A stretch of DNA of 64,000 nt from positions 12,521,596-12,585,595 of the forward strand of contig CAKAKS010000013.1 in assembly GCA_916700875.1 (NCBI GenBank). The letters run 5' to 3'. Every line of letters starts with the position of its first letter. The stretch's first letter is position 1. This DNA comes from Sebastes aleutianus (taxonomy: Eukaryota > Chordata > Actinopteri > Perciformes > Sebastidae). This document shows, in pieces, positions 1 through 13,500 of the stretch. A program made the position numbers and the translations under genes. Under the pieces are notes generated by a model. That model made no database searches. It saw only the letters and a list, made by a program, of their open reading frames with translations, and had not been told where the DNA came from.

Positions 1-1568
1 CAGTTCATTCAGACAGTGGAACAGATTGATGCTTTTCTCTGCAGAGAGATCCTCATTGAGCTTCTTCCTGATGTACTGGACTGTTTCCTGATTGGTCTGT
101 GAGCTACTTCCTGTTTGTGTCAGCAGGCCTCGTAGGAGAGTCTGATTGGTCTGCAGCGAAAGACCCAGGAGGAAGCGGAGGAACAAGTCCAGGTGTCCAT
201 TTGGACTATGCAAGGCCTTGTCCACAGCACTCTGGTAGAAGTGTGTCTCAGACTTCTGGGAGGTTGTTTCTTCTTCTGCCATCAGATTGACTCCAGAGTT
301 GATGAACGTCAGATGGACATGAAGAGCAGACAGAAACTCCTGAACACTCAGATGGACGAAGCAGAACACCTTGTCCTGGTACAGTCTTCTCTCCTCTTTA
401 AAGATCTGTGTGAACACTCCTGAGTACATTGAGGCTGCTCTGATATCGATGCCACACTCTGTCAGGTCGGATTCATAGAAGATCAGGTTGCCTTTCTGCA
501 GCTGATCAAAAGCCAGTTTTCCCAGAGACTCGATCATCTTCCTGCTCTCTGGACTCCAGTGTGGATCTGTTTTAGCTCCTCCATCATACTTGATGTTCTT
601 CAGTTTGGACTGAACCACCAGGAAGTGAATATACATCTCAGTCAGGGTCTTGGGCAGCTCTCCTCCCTCTCTGGTCTTCAACACCTCCTCCAGAACTGTA
701 GACGTGATCCAGCAGAAGACCGGGATGTGGCACATGATGTGGAGGCTTCGTGATGTCTTGATGTGGGAGATGATTGTTCTGGTCTGCTTCTCATCTCTGG
801 ATCTCTTCCTGAAGTACTCTTCCTTCTGTGGGTCGGTGAACCCTCTGACCTCTGTCATCATGTCAACACACTCAGGAGGGATCTGATTGGCTGCTGCAGG
901 TCGTGTGGTTATCCAGATGTGAGCAGAGGGAAGCAGGTTCCCCCTGATGAGGTTTGTCAGCAGCACATCCACTGAGGTGGACTCTGTGACATCAGTCAGG
1001 ATCTTGTTGTTCTGGAAGTCCAGAGGAAGTCGACACTCATCCAGACCGTCAAAGATGAACACAACCTGGAACTTTTCAAACCTGCAGATTCCTGCTTCTT
1101 TAGTTTCAGTAAAGAAGTCATGAACAAGCTCCACCAAGCTGTACTTTTTCTCTTTCAGCACATTCAGCTCTCTGAAAGTGAATGGAAATGTGAACTGTAT
1201 GTCCTGGTTGGCTTTGTCTTCAGCCCAGTCCAGAGTGAACTTCTGTGTTAAGACTGTTTTCCCGATGCCAGCCACTCCCTTCGTCAGCACTGTTCTGATC
1301 GGTTCATCTCTTCCAGGTGAGGCTTTAAAGATGTCTTCTTGTCTGATTGTTTTCTCTGGTCTGTGTGGTTTCCTGGATGCTGTTTCAATCTGTCTGACCT
1401 CATGTTCATCATTGACCTCTGCAGTCCCTCCCTCTGTGATGTGGAGCTCTGTGTAGACCTGATTCAGAAGGGTTGGGTTTCCTGCTTTAGCGATCCCTTC
1501 AAACACACACTGGAACTTCTTCGTCAGGTTAGATTTGAGTTCACGCTGACAAACTGCAGCAAGAGTTC
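1..1568 (-). CDS. Gene A FISNA-NACHT exon (truncated by window start)
   Basis: Begins after a TTCAG acceptor at 1569-1570. The reading continues LQS-R-TLAAVCQREL from the exon before, the start of the FISNA domain. NACHT signature pieces are visible: Walker A GVAGIGKT near 1270-1295 and Walker B VFIFDGLDE near 1040-1065, followed by the ITTRPAA sensor region and the winged-helix part with FVHLSVQEFLAAL. It aligns with gene B at a constant offset of 34,799 bases along its whole length, so there is no net insertion or deletion between the paralogues; differences are substitutions only. The plus-strand reading frames over this exon are shadows. Confidence 0.92.
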
Positions 1569-4500
1569 CTGAATGAACACAAGATCAATAAGTCAAATAA
1601 CATATTTCAACATTTCCTCAAAGAATGAGTAAATAAATATACATCAGACCGGCAAATACGGGAGCTTTGCAAAAACTCAAGGCCACGCCCCCTTTTGGGG
1701 GAAAGAAAACCAAAGATCCCAAAGACTTCAATGTAATTTAACAAATGTCTGGATTGTAATTTTGACTAATTCATATGCATTCATCTCTTGTTAAACAAAC
1801 GTTTGTTTAATACACATGCCTAATCATTATTTTGTGATCTTGCCTGAACCTGAGCGTTGGCGATATCTTAATAAATGAAGGTTGATCTGTTGCGCGGTTG
1901 GGCTCATTTTCTGTAGCATGGTGGGATTAGCAAGGTAGCTAGCTAACTAGCCAGTCGCTAAATGAGTAAAATTTAACAACTTAATGCTTCATCCACACAC
2001 TCTTGTCACAGCGTAGGAAAGCATTTTCTGTTCGGCTCATTTTCTGTGTTGCATGACAGCATGGTGGAATTAGCAAGCTAAGCTAGCTAAGTAGCCAGCC
2101 GTCTGACCAGCGGGCTGGTGGCCAACGGCAGCGCTGTAAAGATAAATTGAGGGCGTATAAATCTTTGGATGCCTATAGTTAACTATCCTTCAGTAAAGTC
2201 AGTCAGAAAGAGAGTCGTACAATATCGGCGAAGCGTTTCAGAGATGGAGAGAAAGGGTTGTTAATAGTTTAGTCTTCTGCTAACCGCAGCCATCGGCTCA
2301 CGGCTGCGGTTAGCAGAAGGCTAACTATTAGCAACATTTACTCTCCATCTCTGAAACGTTTCTCTGATATTGTAGCTCGCTAGAGCCTTGAATCACAGTT
2401 TGTCATCTCAACTGTTGTGATATCTGGATTCTGGCACCCAACAACACAGCAAGATGACATTTTAGATGTGTAACTTTAGCTCACTGCTAGTGTTAGCCTC
2501 CAGCTAACACTGTGACGTAATCATGACGTCGACACACAAAGGGTCTATATTTGGGTCCGTCTCTTGAGACATTAGTAAACGTCCCATTCATCCAACATGT
2601 TAAATCTTTAGAGAAATCCTCTTACTGCTCTGCAGACAGTCAGCCAGCTCCTCCTGCTTCATTCTCCTCAGGAAGTGCAGTGTGATCTTCAGAAATTCCT
2701 CTCTGCTGCTCCTCTTCTCTTCATCCTCACCGTCCAACACCTCCTCATCCTCCCTCTCCCTCTCTAGGCATTCTGGGTAATCTGAATTTACAACCTTCTG
2801 GATCTTCTTCAGCTCGTTCTTCACAAAAGTGACGATGTTCTCCTCCAGCAGCTGGAACAGAATATTATATGAATGACACGATCAAACTAAAATCATGGAA
2901 CCAAACATCAGATCCATGTTGGACAGAATGACATCCCACTGGTCTAATAAACGCAGCATGGAGATGACTGTGAACAGAATAGACGTAAAAGTAGTTGTTG
3001 TACATGTACAGACCATAAATATGGAGTCCAGGTGTGTTTGATGCTGCTGGGGAGACTGAAAACTGGGAACTGCCGAACTCTCCTGGTCCACTCTGCGGAA
3101 GAATCATGAAGAATGAGCTCACATTATGTCTGTCCACACAGAGACAAACACCAGGTACAGGTCAATGAAGTGATATTTGGATGTCAACAGTGAATCAGAT
3201 GACTCCCTGTAGTGTTAAATGTTTACTAGTCCTGCTGATCCCACTGAGAATCAACAGCTCAGTCTGCAGCTGTTTGTAGCTTTCAGCTCACTGTTTTCTT
3301 CAGTCAGTTTGGTTTAGTCCCAACAGCTCTCACCAACCCCTCCATATTCACCATATTCATGCTGCCACGCACATTTTTTCACTTCCGGCTGGAACGTAGT
3401 TGTATCAGTTGTTCCAGTTTAGTGCCAGCAGTGCTATTAAGCAACTACACTGCGGTGATCGGATGGTTTTACCGGAGACGGTTTTACAATACCACATCCA
3501 TCAGCCATCATTGAGTGGAAGGACAATGTACAAAAATGGCCTGAAATCCCATATGAGGACATTTGTACTGTCTCCTGGTTTAGATGGCTCCGCTATGAGG
3601 AGCTAAAAAAGTGCCGAAGCATATCAGCACACCGGCCGGTCAGCACACAAAAGCATGACGTTGTGTCGACAGTGTTTCTGTAAACTCTCACTGCCAGATA
3701 GATGCCGGGTGGACAAAGCAAAGAGTATAGAAGCAAAGAGACAAAACCTCAGAGTTTTCTTCGCCATTTTGGACATACAAACAGGGTCTGAAATTAGCAC
3801 CTGCCACCCGCCAAATGCGGGTAAATTGTTGGCAGTGGCGGGTGAAAAAAAAAGCGCTCAACAACGTGGCGCTACTAAACCTGAGGGGGTGCACCCTATT
3901 TTTCCCTGATAATTCTACCCTGTGAACAACAAAACTGTGTTTAAATCAGCAGGAGGAGAGTTAGTAACGTTAGCTGTTAGCAGCACGTGGGCATCACAGT
4001 CCTGACTGGATAAATAGCGGAGCAACTAACGTTAATGGAGGTGCCATTCAGTTATTATTATGAGGCGTTCAAAGTCTGCTCAGGAAAAAGGACTATTGGG
4101 CGAAGGTTAATTACAACGTTATCAAGATGTGTTCAAATGTAATCTGGTAACATTAAGTTTTTGGTGAGAAACTTGAATAGATCCAGTTGTTTGAAGGAAA
4201 TGTTTTCACATCAATATAAAATGGATAATACAGAGGGAATTTTGACCTGTTTAACTTCCTAACACTACCTCTAAGCAGCTTGCCAAGATTTTTTTTAATC
4301 AAAGCAAATATTTAAATAATCATAATCATTTTTTGAATTGTGTGTTTTTATGCAAATAACCACAATAGATGACAATGACAAAGTACAGTACTGTGTACAC
4401 TACCCTCCCTCCACGGTGTGATTCCAACACTGTAATTTACCATGTATATAATGTTTTTTATGTAAAATATATCGAACATTGAATGACATTAGATCTAAAA

Positions 4501-7500
4501 TGTTATTCCTTCATTTAGCGCAGAGATGTCAAAAGTGGCAGATACAATTTCTGAGTGGCAGACAAAAACAAATACTTTTTGTTTGTCTGCCACAGTGGCA
4601 GGAAGTAAAGAAAGATAATTTCAGACCTGCTTACAAACAATTATTAAATTATTTTTTTAATGTTTAACACAAGCCATTTTGGTAGAATAGAAATAATTTT
4701 GTTTTACTTTTGTACGGCACTTTTTAAGCAGACTTTTTTAGTTGCTTTCAGTTAAAAATGGCGGAAGCATAGCTTTGTTGCTGGGCACTGATGTTGCAAT
4801 GGAACGACCAATTGACTTTCACTTCTTGGCAATATACGTACTTTGGACAAAGGTCCGCACTAGAGAGTTGAAATTTATAAAGAGTTGATAGATAGATAGA
4901 TACATTAAATAAATTAGATAAATTTAGGAGAATGAAAATTTAGGAGGCTGAAATTAGGAGTAGGAGACTGGAAATTTAGGACTTGTCCCCGCAGACCACA
5001 ATGCTCAAACCAAAGCAACTGTTTTCCACTATCTAGCTAGCTAGCAGCTAACTCAGGCTAGATAGCTAAAGTTGGCTAGCTAGCTATCGCCAAATTGCTA
5101 GCTATAAATAGCTATAGGCCTATAGCTGCTAGCTATTTATCTATTGACAAATTGCTAGCTATAAATAGCTAAGGCTAGCGCTAGCTAGCTGCTAGCAATT
5201 TGACAATAGATAAATAGCTAGCGGCTAGAACCTCCAGCAGCTCCAGTGGAGCTGCTCAGTGTCAGACTGGTTGTACTGGGCAGCTCCCAGTGTGAATGAG
5301 GTTGACTGAAAAAGAGATCTCACAACTGACAGTGTCATAAAAAACATTTTGTTCAGTTTGTTTTGGTTGAAGGATACGGAACGGATATGACGTCACGTTA
5401 CTCAGACTATAACAATAAAAGCAGTAACTTCCTTCTACCTCCACATAGACTCAAATGAAGCAAATATATCGATTCTGGCAATTAAAAAATTGCGATACAT
5501 ACTGTAGGTGAATAATTTTTTTGTCCCACCCCTAGTGTCCATCTTTATATTTAACTTCCCTAACGTCTGATATCATCATCACTTTGTTTTCATTATCAGT
5601 CTGAAATCCTCACCTTTGTTCATCAGAGTGACGTCCATCTTTGAAGGCTACAGGAACATCCATAGACCAGTCACTCTTCATGGACACACAGCTGGGTTCA
5701 GGTTCAGGTTTTTCCAGCTTCCTCCTGATAGAAACACAAGATAAATTCAGCACTGCACTCACAACACACTGAGACAAAACCTGTCAGTGATTTAATACAC
5801 CTACTGTACACAGTATATTTGTCTTCAGATGGGTTTTGGTTACATTTTGTATGAATTCAATGTTAAATTGAATGTTTCAATGAATATTTTAAAGCTGTAT
5901 TCAGTGCAGTGATCAGCAGAGGCAGGAAATGATGCTGTGGGGTGATCATATTAGTTGAACAGTATTGCCGAATTATTGATAAAAAGTCTAGCTCTGCTTT
6001 TCCTGCAATGTGTGAAACCGAAAGTGTTTCCATCCTTTACTGCAGGGGTTCTCAACCTTTTGCAACTGAAGGCCCACTTGTGATTGTCAAAACATTTCCG
6101 AGGACCACCTTCCCAAATAAATGAGTAAAAAACCTAACATGTTTATACAACAAATAATAAACTGGGCTGTATATATGTGTTATGCCACTGTCAGCTGTAA
6201 TGACCAAAATACATATTCTGCTTACCCTCAGTGAGACACTTGGGCTTGCCTCTGGGAAATAATGAGATCAAGTCGTGGTGGGATGGGTGAGAGGCTGACA
6301 CGCAGAGTAGCATTCAAAGTTGCTTTCAGTTTGTTCCTTGCCTTTGATTTTGTGACAGTCACAATGGAAAACCCTGACTCACATAAATAGGTGGTGGTGA
6401 AAGGCAACAGAAATTTGATTGCCCGTTTTGACAGAGAGGGATATTGACTGGCAGCCAGTATCCAGAATGAAGCAAGGTCTACTTGTGTGAGCTGAAGCTT
6501 CAGGCTGCTGTCTGCTGATAGTTCCATCAGTTCATTTTCCAACACAGTAGAGAGAGCTATGTCTTCTGAAGCAGGATCCACAGAGAAAGGGTCCAAAATC
6601 CAAAGGTTTCCATCTCGTGCATCTTCTGGGAAGTAGCCTGCAAACTTTCCCGACAACTGAGTCAAATGCTGGGTTATAACACTGGATATGTTGACATGAG
6701 GAGTGGCTTCCAAAGTTTCACTTAGGAGTGAAAACACGTCAAATCGTCCCTCCTTGACTCTTCTGTTCCACAGAATAAGTTTTTTCTTGAAGCCCTCAAT
6801 TTTGTCTGAAACCAAAAACACTGTGCTGTTTCTGCCTTGCATTGATATATTGAGCTGATTTAACTGGTCAAATAGATCTGATAAGTAGGCCAGTTTTGCA
6901 CAAAAGTTACCATCAGTGTAATGCTCAGCAAGAGGGGAGTGCTGCTCTTCCAGAAATATGTGCACTTCTTCTCTCAGTTCAAAAAGGCGATTAAGCACAT
7001 GACCCCTTGAAAGCCACCTTACTTCACTGTGGTACAACAGCTGCAAATGATCTGCATCAAGTCTTTCACACAATCCGATCCATTTTGTCTCACTGCATCC
7101 GAGAATGTTAGCTAGCTAACAGTGGCAAACACGTTTGTCTCTACCTGATGATGTTTGGTGTTTTTACACAAGGCCTATTGAAGGAGGTTGGGTCACACTT
7201 AATCAACGCGCCTTCGGGGTACCGCACATGCGCAGTAATATCTGCTCTGCACTCGCCGAAATTGAGCCGATCGCAACGCATGACCGCAGCTCCAGTTACA
7301 CTGCGCATGTGTTATACCCAATACAAGACCCGTGTCCGACCGTGTCTCAGCCTCCTTCAATAGGCTTTGGTTTTACGGCAGCTGGCATCTTACCTCCTTT
7401 AGGTTTTACCTGTTCACTTTGCTAAATAATAATAAAAAAATAATCTAGTACCACTGCCTCCGCAGCCCACTAGATGGCGCTCTGCGGCCCACCGGTGGGC

Positions 7501-10500
7501 TGCGGCCCACTGGTTGAGAATGGCTGCTTTACTGGATGTGTAGTGTTTACCACACTGGATTTAACATGTGAGGGTGCAGGTCGTATCCATGCTGACCCTC
7601 CAACATCTTATACTTCCTTTTTTCAGCTCGCTGAGGTTTGTTTTGGTTGACGGATACGGAACAGATATGACGTCACGTTACTCAAACTACAACAATAAAA
7701 GCGGTAACTTCCTTCTACCTCCACATAGACTCAAATGAAGTAAATATATAGATTCTGGCAATATAAACATCTATTTCAAAATCGTGAAAAAAAATTGTAA
7801 TACATACAGTTTGTGTATTTGACCTGAACCGTTCGGTTCAGGACGTTCGGTTCGGTCCGCGACATCCTTTCAGTTCACCGTTACCCAAACAGCTGTTTAT
7901 GTTTACTACTCGCACGCGTGGAACAGAAACTCTGGAGTGTGAGTTTTACCCGGAAAGTTTTGGCAGCGCACCAGGAATGATAACAGCGCTGTAGCGCCCA
8001 GTAGCTCATGATAGTCAAGTTAACTCACAACGATTTGTGTCAAACTGTACGCCCACACTGTTCAACTGAAGTCGGGTTTATATGAGGACACTTGAAACAT
8101 TTAATTACGACGGCATCACCCGAATGTGTCGATCAGCGGAGCGAAACAAAAGCAGACTTGACGGAGAGTCCGTTCCCCCACAGTGTTCAGACAGCTTCCC
8201 ACTGCAGATTCACACCGTACCAAAGTAATATCTGAATCTATAAGAGTGTTTATCAATGCATATAAGACCACACTCCATCATAAACAATACAGAATTAATA
8301 ATATCTGCTGCTATAAGAGTGTTTATCAATGCATATATGACCATACTCCATCATAAACAACACAGAATTAAAGCAGATGGTCAAAGAATGTGAGCCTTCA
8401 CATGTGAATGTTAGTCTGTTGTGCCTGCCCTGTAGAAACTAGCATAAGCAGCAGTTGAGGATTTACCAACAGCCTTAAGATGGAACATTACATTTACATT
8501 ACAGACATTTGTGATTTTATTTTTGTAATTTATTTTTTCTTATTGACAATATTACAGTATTTGAGTGCCTTAACTGTTATAGTAAGAATTATGACCAATG
8601 AGCCACTGTTGAATGAGTGGCAGATGAAAAGCTATCCGTTTCTTAGCATAGTTCTGGTTGAGCTTATGCTTCAATGTATGGCCTTAGTTTATAATTTCAT
8701 CATATTTATATGAAAATAACTAAGCTGCATTTTTTGTTTGCACTAATTACTGTAGAAGACCTTTTCTTTCAACCGTGACCCCAAAACCGTGATATGAACC
8801 CAAACGTGAATTTTGTGAACCATTCCACCTCTAATACATACTGGAGGTGAATAATCTATTTGTCCCACCCCTAGTGTCCATCTTTATATTTAACTTCTCT
8901 AACGTCTGATATCATCATCATTTTGTTTTCATTATCAGTTTGAAATCCTCACCTTTGTTCATCAGAGTGGCGTCCATCTTTGAAGCGTATAGGATGATCC
9001 ATAGACGAGTCACTCTTCATAGACACACAGCTGGGTTCAGGTTCAGGTTTTTCCAGCTTCCTCCTGATAGAAACACAAGATACATTCAGCACTGCACTCA
9101 CAACACACTGAGACAAAACCTGTCAGTGATTTAATACACCTACTGTACACAGTATATTTGTCTTCAGGTAGTTTTTGGTCACATTTTGTATGAATTCAAT
9201 GTTAAATTGAATGTTTCAATGAATATTTTAAAGCTGTATTCAATGCAATGAGCAGCAGAGGCAGGAAATGATGCTGTGGGGTGATCATATTAGTTGAACA
9301 GTATTGCCGTATTATTGATAAAAAGTCTAGCTCTGCTTTTCCTGACAATGTGTGAAACCCAAAGTGTTTCCATCCTTTACTGGATGTGTAGTGTTTACCA
9401 CGCTGGATTTAACATGTGAGGCTGCAGGTCGTATCCACGCTGACCCTCCAACATTTTATACTTCCTCGTTTCAGCTCGCTGTGGTTTGTATTGGTTGACG
9501 GATACGGAACGAATATGACGTCACGTTACTCAGACTACAACAATAAAAGCTGTGACTTCCTTCTACCTCCGTATAGACTCAAATTAAAGGGACTATTTGT
9601 AACTTTGTACGCGCATAAATGTAGCGGGTCGTCACACATGCGCGTTCGCATATGCGCGCTCACGTGTGGCTGGAGCCTCGTCTCCGCTGCATGCTCTCCT
9701 TCACTCAGAATGCGCGCGCGTCCTCGCTGTCTCGCTCCACCTCTAGACGTGAACGTGCGCTCACTACACACTGCAGAAGAGTTTAGCTCTGAGAATATCT
9801 AGTGAATGCACAGGGGACGTTTGTGCAGAAATAAATTCTGCAGTTCCTCCAGACCAACAGAGGTTTCCCGTGTCTTGTGAAGTGACGGAGTTCTTCAGAG
9901 AGTTATGTTACCCTCTCGTTACCGACCGGGTGCCAGTGTCTCCTCTGCTCTCTCCGGCTGCGGGCGGAGAGAGCAGAGGAGACATGCTGCAGAGCCTCGC
10001 TGCATCAGCCTGCACTTAGGCAGGAAAAGCCAACACTAGGATCAGATCTAAATCATGTTCATGGAGAGACCTTCGTCTGGTCAGCTAACATTACTGCCAA
10101 GCAGCTGAAATATAGAGTGATATTGTGCTTTTAGCTGACGTGTGTCGCCTCACTGTTTTGAGCGATGCTCGTTCAGGTATATTTAGAGCGAGCAAGCGCG
10201 AGCCCGACGCTGACTTTCGTTGATTTCACGGCCACAGGTGTCGCTGTTAAGAAGCATTTCTGAAAGTTACAAATAGTCCCTTTAAGTAAATATATCGATT
10301 CTGGCATTAAAACATCTATTTCAAAATCGTGAAAAAAAAATTGCAATACATACTAGGGGTGGAACGGTTCGTGTATTTGACCCGAACCGTTCGGTTCAGG
10401 ACGTTCGGTTCGGTCCGCGACATCCTTTCGGTTCGCCGTTACCCAAACAGCTGTTTATGTTTACTACACGCACGCACGGAACAGAAACTCTGGAGCGTGA

Positions 10501-13500
10501 GTTATACCCGGAAAGTTTTGGCAGCGCACCAGGAATGATAACAGCACTGTAGCGCCCAGTAGCTCATGATAGTCAAGTTAACTCACAACGATTTGTGTCA
10601 AACTGCACGCCGACACTGTTCAACTGAAGTCGGGTTTATATGAGGACACTTGAAACATTTAATACCGACGGCATTACCCGAATGTGTCGATCAGCGGAGC
10701 GAAACAAAAGCAGACTGGACGGAGAGTCCGTTCCCCCACAGCGTTCAGACAGCCTCTCACTGCAGATTCACACCGTAATAAAGTAATATCTAATGCTATA
10801 AGAGTGTTTATCGCTGCATATAAGACCACACTCCATCATAAACAATACAGAATTAATAATATCTGCTGCTATAAGAGTGTTTATCAATGCATATATGACC
10901 ATACTCCATCATAAACAACACAGAATTAAAGCAGATGGTCAAAGAACGTGAGCCTTCACATGTGAATGTTAGTCTGTTGTGCCTGCCCTGTAGAAACTAG
11001 CATAAGCAGCAGTTGAGGATTTACCAACAGCCTTAAGATGGAACATTACATTTACATTACAGACATTTGTGATTTTATTTTTGTAATTTATTTTTTCTTA
11101 TTGACAATATTACAGTATTTGAGTGCCTTAACTGTTATAGTAAGAATTATGACCAATGAGCCACTGTTGAATGAGTGGCAGATGAAAAGCTATCCGTTTC
11201 TTAGCATAGTTCTGGTTGAGCTTATGCTTCAATGTATGGCCTTAGTTTATAATTTCATCATATTTATATGAAAATAACTAAGCTGCATTTTTTGTTTGCA
11301 CTAATTACTGTAGAAGACCTTTTCTTTCAACCGTGACCCCAAAACCGTGATATGAACCCAAACGTGAATTTTGTGAACCATTCCACCTCTAATACATACT
11401 GGAGGTGAATAATCTATTTGTCCCACCCCTAGTGTCCATCTTTATATTTAACTTCTCTAACGTCTGATATCATCATCATTTTGTTTTCATTATCAGTTTG
11501 AAATCCTCACCTTTGTTCATCAGAGTGGCGTCCATCTTTGAAGCGTATAGGATGATCCATAGACGAGTCACTCTTCATAGACACACAGCTGGGTTCAGGT
11601 TCAGGTTTTTCCAGCTTCCTCCTGATAGAAACACAAGATACATTCAGCACTGCACTCACAACACACTGAGACAAAACCTGTCAGTGATTTAATACACCTA
11701 CTGTACACAGTATATTTGTCTTCAGGTAGTTTTTGGTCACATTTTGTATGAATTCAATGTTAAATTGAATGTTTCAATGAATATTTTAAAGCTGTATTCA
11801 ATGCAGTGAGCAGCAGAGGCAGGAAATGATGCTGTGGGGTGATCATATTAGTTGAACAGTATTGCCGTATTATTGATAAAAAGTCTAGCTCTGCTTTTCC
11901 TGACAATGTGTGAAACCCAAAGTGTTTCCATCCTTTACTGGATGTGTAGTGTTTACCACGCTGGATTTAACATGTGAGGCTGCAGGTCGTATCCACGCTG
12001 ACCCTCCAACATTTTATACTTCCTCGTTTCAGCTCGCTGTGGTTTGTATTGGTTGACGGATACGGAACGAATATGACGTCACGTTACTCAGACTACAACA
12101 ATAAAAGCTGTGACTTCCTTCTACCTCCGTATAGACTCAAATTAAAGGGACTATTTGTAACTTTGTACGCGCATAAATGTAGCGGGTCGTCACACATGCG
12201 CGTTCGCATATGCGCGCTCACGTGTGGCTGGAGCCTCGTCTCCGCTGCATGCTCTCCTTCACTCAGAATGCGCGCGCGTCCTCGCTGTCTCGCTCCACCT
12301 CTAGACGTGAACGTGCGCTCACTACACACTGCAGAAGAGTTTAGCTCTGAGAATATCTAGTGAATGCACAGGGGACGTTTGTGCAGAAATAAATTCTGCA
12401 GTTCCTCCAGACCAACAGAGGTTTCCCGTGTCTTGTGAAGTGACGGAGTTCTTCAGAGAGTTATGTTACCCTCTCGTTACCGACCGGGTGCCAGTGTCTC
12501 CTCTGCTCTCTCCGGCTGCGGGCGGAGAGAGCAGAGGAGACATGCTGCAGAGCCTCGCTGCATCAGCCTGCACTTAGGCAGGAAAAGCCAACACTAGGAT
12601 CAGATCTAAATCATGTTCATGGAGAGACCTTCGTCTGGTCAGCTAACATTACTGCCAAGCAGCTGAAATATAGAGTGATATTGTGCTTTTAGCTGACGTG
12701 TGTCGCCTCACTGTTTTGAGCGATGCTCGTTCAGGTATATTTAGAGCGAGCAAGCGCGAGCCCGACGCTGACTTTCGTTGATTTCACGGCCACAGGTGTC
12801 GCTGTTAAGAAGCATTTCTGAAAGTTACAAATAGTCCCTTTAAGTAAATATATCGATTCTGGCATTAAAACATCTATTTCAAAATCGTGAAAAAAAAATT
12901 GCAATACATACTAGGGGTGGAACGGTTCGTGTATTTGACCCGAACCGTTCGGTTCAGGACGTTCGGTTCGGTCCGCGACATCCTTTCGGTTCGCCGTTAC
13001 CCAAACAGCTGTTTATGTTTACTACTCGCACGCACGGAACAGAAACTCTGGAGCGTGAGTTATACCCGGAAAGTTTTGGCAGCGCACCAGGAATGATAAC
13101 AGCACTGTAGCGCCCAGTAGCTCATGATAGTCAAGTTAACTCACAACGATTTGTGTCAAACTGCACGCCGACACTGTTCAACTGAAGTCGGGTTTATATG
13201 AGGACACTTGAAACATTTAATACCGACGGCATTACCCGAATGTGTCGATCAGCGGAGCGAAACAAAAGCAGACTGGACGGAGAGTCCGTTCCCCCACAGC
13301 GTTCAGACAGCCTCTCACTGCAGATTCACACCGTAATAAAGTAATATCTAATGCTATAAGAGTGTTTATCGCTGCATATAAGACCACACTCCATCGTAAA
13401 CAATACAGAATTAAAGCAGATGGTCAAAGAGCGTGAGCCTTCACGTGTGAATGTTAGTCTGTTGTGCCTGCCCTGTAGAAACTAGCATAAGCAGCAGTTG

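Larger units (their letters stand above)
3093..5613. other. Gene A intron with unclassified transposon-like DNA
   Basis: Bases 3093-3625 are shared with gene B (37838-38364); after that the paralogues diverge because different DNA was inserted. Here 3640-4770 is AT-rich with GC-rich patches (ACCCGCCAAATGCGGGT near 3805) and a hairpin, which looks like a degraded DNA transposon that I cannot classify. The last 350 bases are the repeated intron module that precedes each small exon. Confidence 0.45.
6043..7526 (-). mobile_element. hAT transposon with 8-bp target duplication in a gene A intron
   Basis: Flanked by an exact 8-bp duplication CTTTACTG (6035-6042 and 7527-7534). The uninserted intron module elsewhere in the window reads through as CTTTACTGGATGTG. 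Ends are CAGGGGTTCTCAACC and, inverted, CAGCCATTCTCAACC, typical of the Charlie-like hAT group. Contains a transposase C-terminal reading frame on the minus strand and a nested inverted-repeat segment. Its 1.48-kb length is short for an autonomous element, so the 5' part of the transposase is missing. Confidence 0.88.
8300..13400. repeat. Tandem duplication, offset 2,558 bp (two units)
   Basis: Sequence from about 8.3 to 10.85 kb repeats from about 10.86 to 13.4 kb at a fixed offset of 2,558 bases, with very few differences. Each unit carries the right half of a hAT MITE, one 111-nt coding exon, one TTAA MITE and the left half of the next hAT MITE. Breakpoints fall inside the hAT MITEs. Confidence 0.88.

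Noticed and set aside
99..1572. Plus-strand frames over the NACHT exons (also 34898-36371)
   Set aside because: Shadows of the minus-strand NACHT coding sequence; they recur in both paralogues only because the exon does.
9535..9802. 128-codon plus and 78-codon minus frames in the TTAA MITE
   Set aside because: CpG-rich MITE interior, overlapping on both strands, duplicated with the element; no transposase motif.
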